From Daphnia carinata (Eukaryota; Arthropoda; Branchiopoda; Diplostraca; Daphniidae), in contig NC_081335.1 of the NCBI RefSeq assembly GCF_022539665.2, forward strand, positions 8,742,001-8,806,000: a stretch of 64,000 bases of DNA. The letters are read 5' to 3'. Both the position numbers and the translations under genes were made by a program. The notes under the pieces were generated by a model that saw only the letters and a program-made list of their open reading frames with translations, made no database searches and was not told the origin of the DNA. Below, piece after piece: positions 1 through 10,225 of this stretch; the stretch's first letter is position 1; each line of letters opens with the position of its first letter.

Positions 1-801
1 GTAGTTCAAAACAAAACAAAAAATCAACCTTCACTTTCTATATTTGACAAGGACATCGGAAACCTCTGCCTGTAAAAAAGGACACCCTTGAAACGCTGTG
101 TACTGAGCATGAAAATTGAAATTTGATCTTCGTTAATAGGATTGAAGTACATAGCTGAAATTAATGCTGCATTAGTTCAGCGTCCTTGCAGGTACATGCA
201 TTTTTTCTCGCTATTATATACATATTGTAATTATAAAGAACATTTAGGTCCTCCCACGTTATTGAAGAGAGTGAACGACCGTGAAGGATAGTCATTTTTA
301 ATTTTTGGCAATGCAACGTATTCATTTGGAAGTGGAACGTGTGTGCATGACATCATTCGGCTCAATTGCCAATCCAAACATGAGTTTTCGGATATTAATG
401 CAAAGTTGAGTACCCAGATTAATTTAGTCGACAACTTTTTGCTCCGTTAAAGGTATCCCAAAGTTTTCGCAAAAATTTGTACATTAAATAGAAATTGCAC
501 ACTCGTACGAGACGGGAAAATGCTTGAACTTAAACAATACTTTTTCTTTTTCCAGATACTTCGCTTTTAATCCACGTCCAACATCCTGCGCAGACATTTA
601 TATTTCCACTAAGGATTAAATGTATCCAATCAATTCAAGGTAGAAAGCAAAAATGATTTAAAATTGCACATTAATAATAAAAAAAATTTAACTCCATTTA
701 CAATAACGTAGGAGCTTCATTAAATCCTAAATTTGGCTTTAAATCAAGTTCAGCTTACAAGTGCAAAAAAATCGAGCAATTTCGGAAACAGCTACGTTAA
801 A
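1..801. other. Intergenic, AT-rich
   Basis: No supported gene. The short open frames here have no splice context or recognisable protein. The stretch just before position 802 is probably promoter and 5' UTR of the GT31-like gene, but no clear TATA element was found. Confidence 0.5.
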
Positions 802-3660
802 ATGCCTTTCGAATTTGCGACAAAATCGATGCTGATTCTTCTACTATTCTTGGCGGTTAGTAATTCACAACAGAATGAGACTCTAGATTTGGAACAGATT
901 CTCACGGAGCAGAACAGTCTTTTCTTTAACGTATCCCAATGCATTTCTTATCGCTACGTTCCTTGTGAATGGGAACACACGAATGACTTCGTGTTATTTG
1001 AGGAAGATGAAGAAACTCTTTTAAATTTCAAGGACAAGTGCATCTCGTATAGGTATATTCCGTGCCAAGACGGTTGGAACGCACTTACAACGGTGTATGA
1101 AAATGAAAAAGAATTTCTTCAAAGGGAAAACAAGAAAACGACACAAAAATCATGGCAGTGCCAAACGGAACAAATTCAGGAAAAGAATGAATCTGACATA
1201 TTACTTAAAAAATTAAACGAAGAAAAGAAGTACCTGGAACTTAATTTTACGGAATGTGTAAACGAAGGAAGAAATCAAGTATCGCTGTTTGTATCAGAGA
1301 TTGCAAGTTGCCAACTTTCAAATCAGTCCTTACAGGAGAATATGAATATCAGTGAAACAAAGAAAAATACCTTGAAATCAGATTTGGATTGGTGTTTGAT
1401 AGATGAAGAAAATCAAACATCAACCAGTATGGCTGACATGCGAAAATGCCACCAAACATCCTTATTGTTAACTGAAGCGAATTCAACTTGCCATTTAGAA
1501 AAGATGAAAACAGAATCGAACTATTCTACATGCGTAAGTGATGGAAAAAAAGAATCAATGCAGTTTGAAATCGACTTAAACAATTGCCAAGATCAAAGTG
1601 ATAATATTAGCTTGCAAGTTTCATACTGTGAAAGTGAAAACAAAGAAAAAGAACTCAGTCTGATTGTATGCCAAAGCGAAATGAAAAACAAAACTTTATT
1701 TTATGAAACTCAATTAGAAAATTGTCAAAAGTCAAGCAATTCATCAGATGTTAAACTTTTAAGCTGCGAGACCAAACAAACCAAAATTAAATTCAACCTG
1801 ACAGAATGTTTGACAGAAGGTAAAAAAAACATGTTGAGGTTTCAGGATGAAATAGAAAACTTTCAAGCTTTGAATGATTCCCTGAATGAAAAAAATCTGA
1901 ACTGCCAAAAAGAAAAAAATTACATTTTATCCAATTTGGCCAAATGTTCTAATGAAGTGCTCAATAGATCGTTAGTCTTGGAATCCCAAGTGAACCAGTT
2001 ACAGGAAAACAACACTCGTTTAAATGAAAAAATTTTGTTGTGCAACATAGATCTTGCAAAAACAACATCAAATTTTACCAAATGTCTTAACGATCAAAAT
2101 ACCACAGCACTTTGGTTCCAAACTGAAATGAAAAACTGTCAAGATGCACGACGTTCTATAGACGTGCAATTAGTCACCTGCGAAACCGAAAAGAAACAAG
2201 TGGAAATCAATTTGACTAAATGTTTAATTGAAACAGAAAATTTCACTGTGGAATGGTTTTCCATTGAAGGGAAAAAATTTGAACTCCTAACTAACACCCA
2301 CAATCAAACTGCCTTTGCATGCAGCGTCAAAAAACAGAAACTGGAAGCAAATCTATCTGAATGTATAACGGGGTTTCACAATCAAATATTATCATTGGAA
2401 GAGGAAATCAGAAAATATCAATCATTGAACCATTCCCTGACTGAAAAAATTATTACTTGCAATAAAGAAAAGGCTGAATTGGCCACTCAAACGAATGGCT
2501 GTTTACTAGAAGCAAACAACATAACAAAGTTGCTGGAAGCTGCAATTAACCTATATCAAACCACGAGTTCTGTGTTAAATGCAAATGTCACATCGTGCAA
2601 CACAGAAAAGACTAGTATCATGTCCAAGTTGGCCACTTGTTTAAGTGGCCATGAAAAATGGACAACTATGTCTCCAATCGAACAATGGAATCGCGAAAAA
2701 AATCTACTCGTCAATTATATGGCTTCTTGGTGGACTGGAACATCTTTTCCTATTGTAAATAGCCCACCTGCTTATGAGAGTATTAACGTGTACATTCGAT
2801 ACAATACGGTACGTTTGGAACTCTTTCCACTAGTGGAGGACAAACTCAAACCAGAGTACGGTGCTGTCATTAACGATGTTTTGTCTTTCGAGTACTATTT
2901 GGATATTCCATCGTGCTCGTTCCCTCCCTCAATCCGAAGTATATTCATTGCTGTAATAACACAAGCCGAAAATTTCGAGAAACGTCATCAAATTCGATAC
3001 AACTTTGTGAGTTACATAAAGGCTATGGCGCAGAAAATTCCACCGACCCTGATACACTTTGGATTCTTCCTGGGCCAACCCGACAGCAGCACGACGCAAA
3101 CAGCCGTCGAAGAGGAAAGTGACACTTTCGGTGACATTGTACAGATAGAGATAGACGATTCGTACAGGAATTCTCCTTTGAAAATGGCTGCAGTCCTCAA
3201 TTGGGTGAATACAAATTGTGCCAAAGTCGATCTGGTTTTCAAGATGGAAGAAGAGGCCACCATCACCATATCTAGCATGGCTAATTTTGTGAAGACTTGG
3301 TACACTTCGACCAACAGTATGTTTGGTAAACCTGGGAACACTAGTGTAGCCCGAGGTAAAATAGAATATTCATTTTTACAAAGAGTTTGAGTGTAAATTA
3401 ACGGCACATTTTTGCTGAAAGAGGGCAAAACGAACACGACGATTCAGGAACATCCGTGGAACACTTACCCTGACTATTATGACGGATCGACTTATTACAT
3501 TCTGCATGGAACAACAATCCTGCCGTTATTAGCTGCTATGCAAACAACTCCCTTCTTTCATTTGGAGGATGTTTATGTGACAGGCATTTGCAGAGTAAAA
3601 GCTGGTATCAGCCGAATCACATGTGCCCAAAATGACAAACCTGAAGTCTGTTATGCATAG
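802..3660 (+). CDS. GT31-like glycosyltransferase with long Cys-periodic coiled-coil stalk
   Basis: Two exons, 802-3355 and 3422-3660, with a 66-nt GT-AG intron that removes in-frame stops at 3388 and 3394; the product is about 930 residues. The start is the ATG at 802, which opens a hydrophobic signal peptide (or anchor); the frame is open upstream but only from a TTG. After a duplicated CISYRYVPC/CISYRYIPC motif (residues about 54 and 98) comes an Asn-glycosylation-rich stalk, residues about 150-620, built of 46-residue units with Cys spaced 18-14-14. The C-terminal part matches the beta-1,3-galactosyltransferase (GT31) pattern: an R-x-Q-I-R helix, FFLG, DSYRNSPLKMAAVLNWV, a YP..YDGSTYYILHG segment and HLEDVYVTGIC. 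The usual DxD metal site (VDDD) reads KMEEEATI around residue 816. Family knowledge suggests Golgi beta-1,3-glycosyl transfer; activity with EEE is uncertain. It neighbours two fucosyltransferase genes. Confidence 0.75.
1255..2640 (+). repeat. Ten in-register 46-residue (138-nt) coding repeats
   Basis: A leading Cys codon recurs at 1255, 1393, 1531, 1669, 1807, 1945, 2083, 2221, 2362, 2500 and 2638: an exact 138-nt period with one 3-nt insertion in the unit starting at 2221. Within units Cys (or an aromatic/Leu substitute) follows after 18, 14 and 14 residues. The DNA is diverged; the period survives mainly as Cys spacing, NxT/S sequons and heptad-like hydrophobics. Confidence 0.9.
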
Positions 3661-4676
3661 TTCCTCAGCGAATGATAAATACCATCAAAGGTACTACAGG
3701 TAGCAATGGCTTGTATAATGTTTTAAATTCCGCTGTATTCATTGAAATAGAAGCAAAACTGAGGAATTGATTAGTTTTGCACTATTGCAATGTATCTAAA
3801 ATGGCAATCACACAAAAATTGATGTAATTCTGAAGCATGTTCCATTCCAAATGGCAGGTTGTCTGTGCAAAATCGTTTAAAAAGTAAAAATTCTTGACAT
3901 TACTTACAAAATAGTTATTCAACCTGGTCTCATCTGGCGTGACAGTTAAGCTCGTTACATACCAAATTCTGTCACGCTGGTACGATACGTATCTAATATC
4001 TAACTTTTCCGCCATTGAAATGCAAGGTTATGTGTTCCCGTATTCTCAAACTCTCGTGCTTTTTTTGCAACGAGAGAGAGTGCAGTTGACATTCAGATAG
4101 TTTTCGGCTGCCTTCTGTCACTGGACTGTATAGTATTTCAAAAATTAACAGACGAAAGCTAGAATTGCCGGTTATGCCAATACCTTGACATCAATTTACC
4201 ACACGGTATATGGTTAGGCTATCACATCAATTTCAAGAATCTTCTCGTATCTGATGCATCAACAACTGTTGGAATTTCTAAGCTGTACCTATAAATAGTT
4301 GAAATACGTTGTCGAGTGCACAACGATGTCTGTATTTTACATGACTTACCCAACCCTCCATGTTCTTCGTAATTTCTTTTCATCCGTTCTGAACTCCGAG
4401 TACTTCGGGTGTTCAACAGAGGGCTTCCACCATGATTCCCGACATGAGTTCTACAGGGATTTTCCTACAAATAGTTTAGTTAAATTTGTTTGTGTGACGT
4501 AGACGTCAGCAATATATTTTCCTGTTCCCAGCTCAAAGAATCAACGCATTGAAGGTAAAATTTACCTGTATCTTCTTCATCCATGTCCCCGATGCACAAT
4601 TTTAACACTTCGTTTTAAGTTATTGCATTCTGTTTAGCATCATCCACTGTTGCGCCATTCTGCCGTCGTCTTTCCC
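3661..4676. other. Intergenic; 3' part is upstream copy of the GT10 duplication
   Basis: No gene is supported. From about 4220 the sequence resembles that upstream of the second GT10 gene (about 6035-6480), for example a shared 'ctgatgcatcaa/cgatgcatcaat' block followed by 'gttggaatttct/tttggaatttct'. The tandem duplication therefore includes the 5' flank. Confidence 0.55.
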
Positions 4677-5888
4677 ATGATTTTGCTCCGTTTCCCGCCA
4701 TCAGCACTCAGAGCTAAAAAGATCCTTTTAGCAGTTTCAGTGGCCAATATTTCACTAATATGGTTGCTCTTCATTCGTCTTGACGATCTCAATATAAGCA
4801 CATCGCCCAGAACGCATGAATTAGTTAATCGAAGAAATAAAACTATTCTGATATGGAACAACCCGGAAATTCTCGACACTTCTACCTTCGGCGAAGGACA
4901 CGAGCCTTTCATCAAGAATCAGTGTCAAGTCTCAGATTGCATAGTTTACTACAACTCTTCGTCATTGCCCCTCGAAGAGTACGACGCCATTTTAATCCAC
5001 ATGCACGAATTGAATAAGACTGAAATGCCAACTTTTCTTCGACGCAACAACCAACGCTTTGTTTTTCTCACCCAAGAATCACCCGACGTGATGACCACCC
5101 TCAACGTGACGACAATGGACAATGTGTTCAACTGGACAATGAGTTATAAATTCAATTCAGATATTCAAATGCCTTACGGACGCATCCGTCTGAGATCAAC
5201 AGCTCCAAGAAATCCAGCAGAGACGCAGCAAAGAATTAAAGAAATGCAATGGGCTAAAAATTATGCGGCCAATAAAACTCGATTAGTTGCTTGGATGGTA
5301 TCCCATTGTGAAACACCCGGCCATAGAGAGAGATACGTCGCCCAGTTGAAAAAATTTATTCCAGTCCACATCTACGGTTTGTGTGGCAATTTTAGATGTC
5401 TTCCAAGCAGCATTTACCAATTCATATCCGGTCCGGAATGTTACGCGATGCTGGAATCCAAGTATAAATTCTATTTATCTTTTGAAAATTCCATCTGCAA
5501 TGATTACGTCACTGAAAAGTTTTTTGAAGCAATGAATCGTCGATTGATACCCATCGTCTACGGTGGTGCAAATTATAGCCAAATCGCCCCCGTTCATTCT
5601 TACATCAACGCATTGGAATACAGTCCTGAAGAATTGGCCAGCTATCTCAAAATTCTAGACGCAAACGACACGCTGTACAACGAATTTTTCTGGTGGAAAG
5701 ATCACTACGACGTGGAAAGTCATATAAGGCAAATGAGTCGTCATAGTTTCTGTGATTTATGCAAAAAACTCCATCAAGATGAAGGTGTAACCAAATTCTA
5801 CCCGACTCTCGAGCAAGATTGGCTCCCTAGAACACAGTGCAAACGAATTTCAAGGAAATGTTCCATCATTCTGAAGCCTTCTGATTGA
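4677..5888 (+). CDS. Alpha-1,3-fucosyltransferase-like protein, GT10, copy 1
   Basis: Single-exon, 403 residues from the ATG at 4677 (the frame opens upstream at TTG 4650). Type II topology: short cytosolic tail, a membrane anchor at about residues 16-36 (KILLAVSVANISLIWLLFIR), then a luminal stem and catalytic domain. GT10 hallmarks are FNWTMSYKFNSDIQMPYGRI in the N-terminal half and the donor-binding motif YKFYLSFENSICNDYVTEKF followed by RRLIPIVYGG, typical of alpha-1,3-fucosyltransferases using GDP-fucose in the Golgi. Several NxT/S sequons and a C-terminal Cys cluster (FCDLCKKLH) are present. Length is normal for the family. It is followed at 6626 by a close tandem paralogue. Acceptor specificity (Lewis-type or core N-glycan) cannot be read from the sequence. 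A poly(A) signal AATAAA lies at 5986. Confidence 0.9.
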   Translation: MILLRFPPSALRAKKILLAVSVANISLIWLLFIRLDDLNISTSPRTHELVNRRNKTILIWNNPEILDTSTFGEGHEPFIKNQCQVSDCIVYYNSSSLPLEEYDAILIHMHELNKTEMPTFLRRNNQRFVFLTQESPDVMTTLNVTTMDNVFNWTMSYKFNSDIQMPYGRIRLRSTAPRNPAETQQRIKEMQWAKNYAANKTRLVAWMVSHCETPGHRERYVAQLKKFIPVHIYGLCGNFRCLPSSIYQFISGPECYAMLESKYKFYLSFENSICNDYVTEKFFEAMNRRLIPIVYGGANYSQIAPVHSYINALEYSPEELASYLKILDANDTLYNEFFWWKDHYDVESHIRQMSRHSFCDLCKKLHQDEGVTKFYPTLEQDWLPRTQCKRISRKCSIILKPSD

Positions 5889-5985
5889 TTTAGATTCGTT
5901 ATAAACTGCTAATGGTGATCTGTGAAATATGTTGACGTGATTGAAAAAGTCAATGATTTGACAGTTCGCCAGAATCGGTCTAAGC

Positions 5986-5991
5986 AATAAA
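5986..5991 (+). terminator. Poly(A) signal AATAAA of GT10 copy 1
   Basis: Canonical hexamer about 100 nt after the stop codon; position only, cleavage not verified. Confidence 0.4.
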
Positions 5992-6625
5992 TATGTTTCG
6001 TAAATGTCTATTCTTTTCAATTTCATCATAGCAGCAGTTGCAAGCATCTTCTCGTATTCGATGCATCAATAACTTTTGGAATTTCTGTGTTGTTCCCACA
6101 AACTGTTGAAATACGGAGCAAGCAGAGCATAGTAGATTGAGACATTGATAACCAGCTTGTTGTCGAACAAGACGAAACGTAGTTGCTTTTATATGCTTTA
6201 GATATAAAAAAAAAAGAAGGCCAAAAGAGGCATTAAGAGCCGAATTTGCAAGTAGTATAACGAACACTGAATCCAGTTTGGAATTAAATGTCGAATTGTG
6301 GTGCACTATCTGCACTTTTTTAATGGCGGCGGCCAACACTGCTTTTCAACTCGAACTGAAGTCCTTCGAGTGCTCAATAGAGGGCTTATACAAGATTACC
6401 CCACGTGACTTATACAGGAATTTTTCGTTAAAAAATTGTCAGTCGAAATTATTGCTTTGGGTCTCCAGTTCACCCGATTGTGTCTCGCTGAAAACTTGTC
6501 CTTACTGAAGGAAAAATTTACTTTTATCGTCATCGTTCCGGTCTGACGATTTCGGATTGCATTCTGTTTAGCCTTCACCTTGTGACTGTTCCGCCACTTC
6601 ATTCCGCGGATAAGCACTTTCCGCA

Positions 6626-7825
6626 ATGTTAAAACAACGAAGATCTAATAAGGTTTTATTAGCATTATCAGTGGCAAATTTGTCGCTTATCTTCTTGCTT
6701 ACAATTCGCCTAGACGATTTTGATTCCAGGATCTCATTTACAAGGAATGAACTGGTTAATCGAAGAAATAAAACTATTTTGATATGGGACCACCCCGAAA
6801 CTCTCGACACTTCTACCTTCGGCGAAGGACACGAACCTTTCATGAAGGGTCAATGCCAAGTTGCCGACTGTATCGTTTACTACAACTCTTCATCTTTGCC
6901 ACTCGAAGAATATGACGCCATTTTAATCCACGTTATTCGCTTAAACGAGACTCACTTACCAACATTTACTCGTCGTAAACACCAAAGATTCGTCTTTCTA
7001 ACGCAAGAATCCCCCGATTCGATGACCGATAAATGCGTCAACGTCACGACATTAGGAAACGTGTTCAACTGGACGATGAGCTACAAAGGCAACTCAGATA
7101 TCCCGATGCTTTACGGGCGCATCTTTCCGAAATCAACTGCTCCAAGAAATGTGGAAGAGGCACAACAAAGAATTAGAGAAACGCATACGGATGAAAATTA
7201 TGCGGCTAACAAAACCAGACTGGTGGCCTGGATGGTATCCCATTGTGAAACACCCGGCCATAGAGAGAGATACGTTTCCCAGTTAAGAAAATATATTCCC
7301 GTACACATTTACGGTGATTGTGGCCATTTCAAGTGTGCTCAAAGCAACATGTACCCTTCTACATCCAGTCCGGACTGCTACTCTATGCTCGAATCCAAGT
7401 ATAAATTCTATTTATCTTTTGAAAATTCCATTTGCAATGATTACGTCACTGAAAAGTTTTTTGAAACAATGAATCGTCGATTGATACCAATCGTGTATGG
7501 TGGTGCAAATTACAGCCAAATCGCCCCCGTTCATTCTTACATTAATGCACTGGAATATACTCCGGAAGAATTGGCCAACTATCTCAAAATCCTAGACGCA
7601 AATGACACGCTGTACAACGAATTTTTCTGGTGGAAAGATCACTACGACGTCGAAAGTCATATAACGCAAATGACTCGTCATAGTTTCTGTGGTTTATGCA
7701 AAAAACTTCACCAGGATGAAGGTGTAACCAAATTCTATCCGACTCTCGAGCCAGATTGGCATCCAAGAACACAGTGTAAACGAATTTCAAAGAAATGTTC
7801 CATCGTTCTGAAGCCTTCTGAATGA
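6626..7825 (+). CDS. Alpha-1,3-fucosyltransferase-like protein, GT10, copy 2
   Basis: Single-exon, 399 residues, ATG at 6626. Close tandem paralogue of the gene at 4677: the same anchor (VLLALSVANLSLIFLLTIRL), the same FNWTMSYKGNSDIPMLYGRI block and an identical donor motif core YKFYLSFENSICNDYVTEKF, with the stops about 1.94 kb apart. The main differences are the N-terminal tail, a four-residue insertion (DKCV) after the ESPDSMT segment, and the variable acceptor-side region after the SHCETPGHRERY motif. The frame is intact with no stops, so both copies look functional. Expected role: Golgi transfer of fucose from GDP-fucose to glycoconjugates. High identity in the donor half against lower identity at the N terminus fits selection or gene conversion. 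Confidence 0.9.
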   Translation: MLKQRRSNKVLLALSVANLSLIFLLTIRLDDFDSRISFTRNELVNRRNKTILIWDHPETLDTSTFGEGHEPFMKGQCQVADCIVYYNSSSLPLEEYDAILIHVIRLNETHLPTFTRRKHQRFVFLTQESPDSMTDKCVNVTTLGNVFNWTMSYKGNSDIPMLYGRIFPKSTAPRNVEEAQQRIRETHTDENYAANKTRLVAWMVSHCETPGHRERYVSQLRKYIPVHIYGDCGHFKCAQSNMYPSTSSPDCYSMLESKYKFYLSFENSICNDYVTEKFFETMNRRLIPIVYGGANYSQIAPVHSYINALEYTPEELANYLKILDANDTLYNEFFWWKDHYDVESHITQMTRHSFCGLCKKLHQDEGVTKFYPTLEPDWHPRTQCKRISKKCSIVLKPSE

Positions 7826-8802
7826 ATTACATTTGTTATGAACTGCTTATGGTGATAAAAAAAATGAACCGATAATACATGGTCTCATATAAGATGACTA
7901 TACATTAAAGGCAAATCATTTGTTAATTTCCTTGAAATCGATACAAGAAATGAACTTTTTTCGTTGTGCGTTAATATCTTTTAGACGTGGGCAGAAGGCT
8001 TAAGCTGTATTGCAGATTTTGTACTAACATCTGTTAAGCTTAAACCTGTATAATCCTCTCAATTCCCCTGCCACCTACCGGTTGCCTATGGATTTAAAAA
8101 CAACCAAAAATTGATCGATAAAGTACCCCACTGTTAATTCAATCTCACCCTTCCTCTCGAAGCGAAAACTATGGTGGGCAGGATGACACGAGGCTCCTTA
8201 GTTCTTGGAAAAACGATGAGGCAAGAATTTATGGCAGTAACTTTCAAACTGTAATTGGAACATTTCTGCATGCAAAGCCTTGTTAAAAACTGAAGTTTAA
8301 GCAATTTTCCATGGTTTTTCAATGTTTGGCAGTGGGAGGTCAGGAATGTTTTCAACATATGGTTGAAATTTCTAACTTACCGTCAGTTTCTTGATGGTGT
8401 TTAATCGTAATAGAAGTGTTACTAGTAAGTTGTGTTATATAACCTGGGGTTTTAAAAAATTTCTGTTCAACTTTAATTTGTGATTTTTATTTATTAAGTA
8501 GTAGAAAAATGGAATGGCCCAACAGATCACTGCTCAGCATCATCAAACATGTTGACTGTTGAGCTAAAGAGTAGTAAGTTGTAAAGTAATAAGCAGATGT
8601 GTGGTAATCTAAATATTTACATTATTGTTGTTGCACAAATATAGAATGTTAATTTGAATCTTTAAACATCTAAGTATAGCCAAGCGATTCCAGTTTTTTC
8701 TTTGAAGTTCTGTAATAATTTTTTTTTTTTTGAAGCATGACATTTCCCGTGGCATAATCTGCAATTTTTTATTCAAATAGGTGTTAAAATGGAATGAAAA
8801 AT
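7826..8802. other. Intergenic between convergent genes
   Basis: No coding signal is recognised. It contains the 3' UTRs of the plus-strand GT10 copy 2 and the minus-strand type II protein gene. ATTAAA near 7903 could be the poly(A) signal of GT10 copy 2. Confidence 0.5.
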
Positions 8803-10225
8803 TCAACAAAACTTCCACTCTGGACTGGTGGCATTGAGTGGACGACATTTTTTGGGGCATACAAATTTTAGGCCTTCACCAGGTAAACCTCTGCTTCCAA
8901 TGAAAAGGACACCAATTCTCTTTGTGGGAAACGGCTTGACATGTGGGAATCTCTTGCAGCAGTAGCTATCATGAGCCATCTATTCACATCACAGGTTTAT
9001 TTTGTATACTGAAATTAAAAGTCAGGGTAATAAATCTTACCATATTTTTTATAGCAATTGGCCACATGTATTTGCTTAACAAAAGCTGATCGTAATCGTA
9101 TTCCATGCGATGATTCCTTTTTAAAATTTTGTACGATGCAGCAGCGATTTCAGAACGATGTTGGCTGATTTTCGCTCCCCACATTCCTAGGTAATTAGCA
9201 ACATCTAAATTAAGCCACGAACATGTCTACGTTCTAACGCTTAAAAATGGTTTGAAGTTTGCAGATAGTCCAGTGGGTTACACTATTTAAATGTTTCCAT
9301 ATCACACCAATTTACTCCAGTTACTTTGAAATGTTCTAAGGAAACCATTTGTAATCATGGCCAAAATGCATTTACCTGCGAGAATTGAAGTGCAGTGAGC
9401 ATGGTGATCTCTCATGATGTGGAAAACCTTATCACTGGCTAACCATTCAATGACAGCGTCTTTTTCACGCTGAATAATCGGACTGTCCGAGTCTCTCGAC
9501 ATGAAAGTGTCAACCATTTCATCTAGTAAAGGTAACTTGTGTTGCACGTAGTTAAACAAAAGTTAATTGGGTAGTATGCAAAAGGAATTTAAAATAATTA
9601 CCCAGCGCCAAGTCTTGGCAAATGTAATCTTGTCTAGTTTATTTTCGTGAAGGATTTGCGTTGCGTTGCACAAATCCACGTGTGTTCCAACGTTTAATTC
9701 CTTTCTTAGCATAGTCCAGGTTGGTGTACCGTCATTGGTTTGGTTGTGATAAACTCTTGCAATCCAGCCTTTGTGTTTTACATTAACATTTTCTTACGCA
9801 TTTTTTTTTTTATTACTCAAAAAGGACGTACTACCTGGATAAATGGATGGAATATTCTCGAGCGTCTCTTTGAGAGGCTTTAAATATCGATGGACAATTT
9901 CCTCTTGTGAAAAATTGCCATAAATGGAATAAGCTATTACATTTTGGTGAGGGCCTCTTCGATCAGCATTCAAACTACAAGTTGATAATGGTCTACCTTC
10001 TTCCAGGTCGAAACAAGTGGTTCGAAATTGTTTTTCCACTGATTTGTAAAAAATGATAACGGCCAGTACACTAGAAAAAATGAAAATGAATCGAGGAAGA
10101 TGTTGAGTGAACCGAAATCTCTTGTAGCATAACATGTCGATGCTCAGCCCAAGTGAACTTGAATGTGGAAGAAACTGAAGCCAAACGCATTTTGGAGGAG
10201 GGTTTTCTTTACGCACAGACAACAT
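8803..10225 (-). CDS. Uncharacterised type II membrane protein, arthropod family of unknown function
   Basis: Five exons on the minus strand: 10225 (or 10135)-9835, 9768-9602, 9535-9376, 9186-9041 and 8979-8803; lengths stay in frame (316 aa from the ATG at 10135, 346 aa from 10225). The 10135 start puts a membrane anchor (FIFIFSSVLAVIIFY) close to the N terminus, as in Golgi type II enzymes. Motifs in order: NVIAYSIYGN, GWIARVYHN, HVDLCNAT, TWRWLPLLDEMVDTFMSRDSDS, FHIMRDHHAHC, WGAKISQHR, YDYDQLLL, WPIAIKNM, HDSYCC, FPTKRIG and CPKKCRP. From memory this motif series recurs in crustacean hypothetical proteins. The SRDSDS and HDSYCC segments recall a glycosyltransferase fold, but no assigned function is known to me. 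It lies next to three glycosyltransferase genes. A broken paralogue fragment lies at 58.6-59.1 kb. Confidence 0.75.

Noticed and set aside
3388-3396. In-frame stops suggesting the GT31-like gene is a pseudogene
   Set aside because: They lie in a 66-nt segment with GT and AG borders; removing it restores the GT31 C-terminus in frame.
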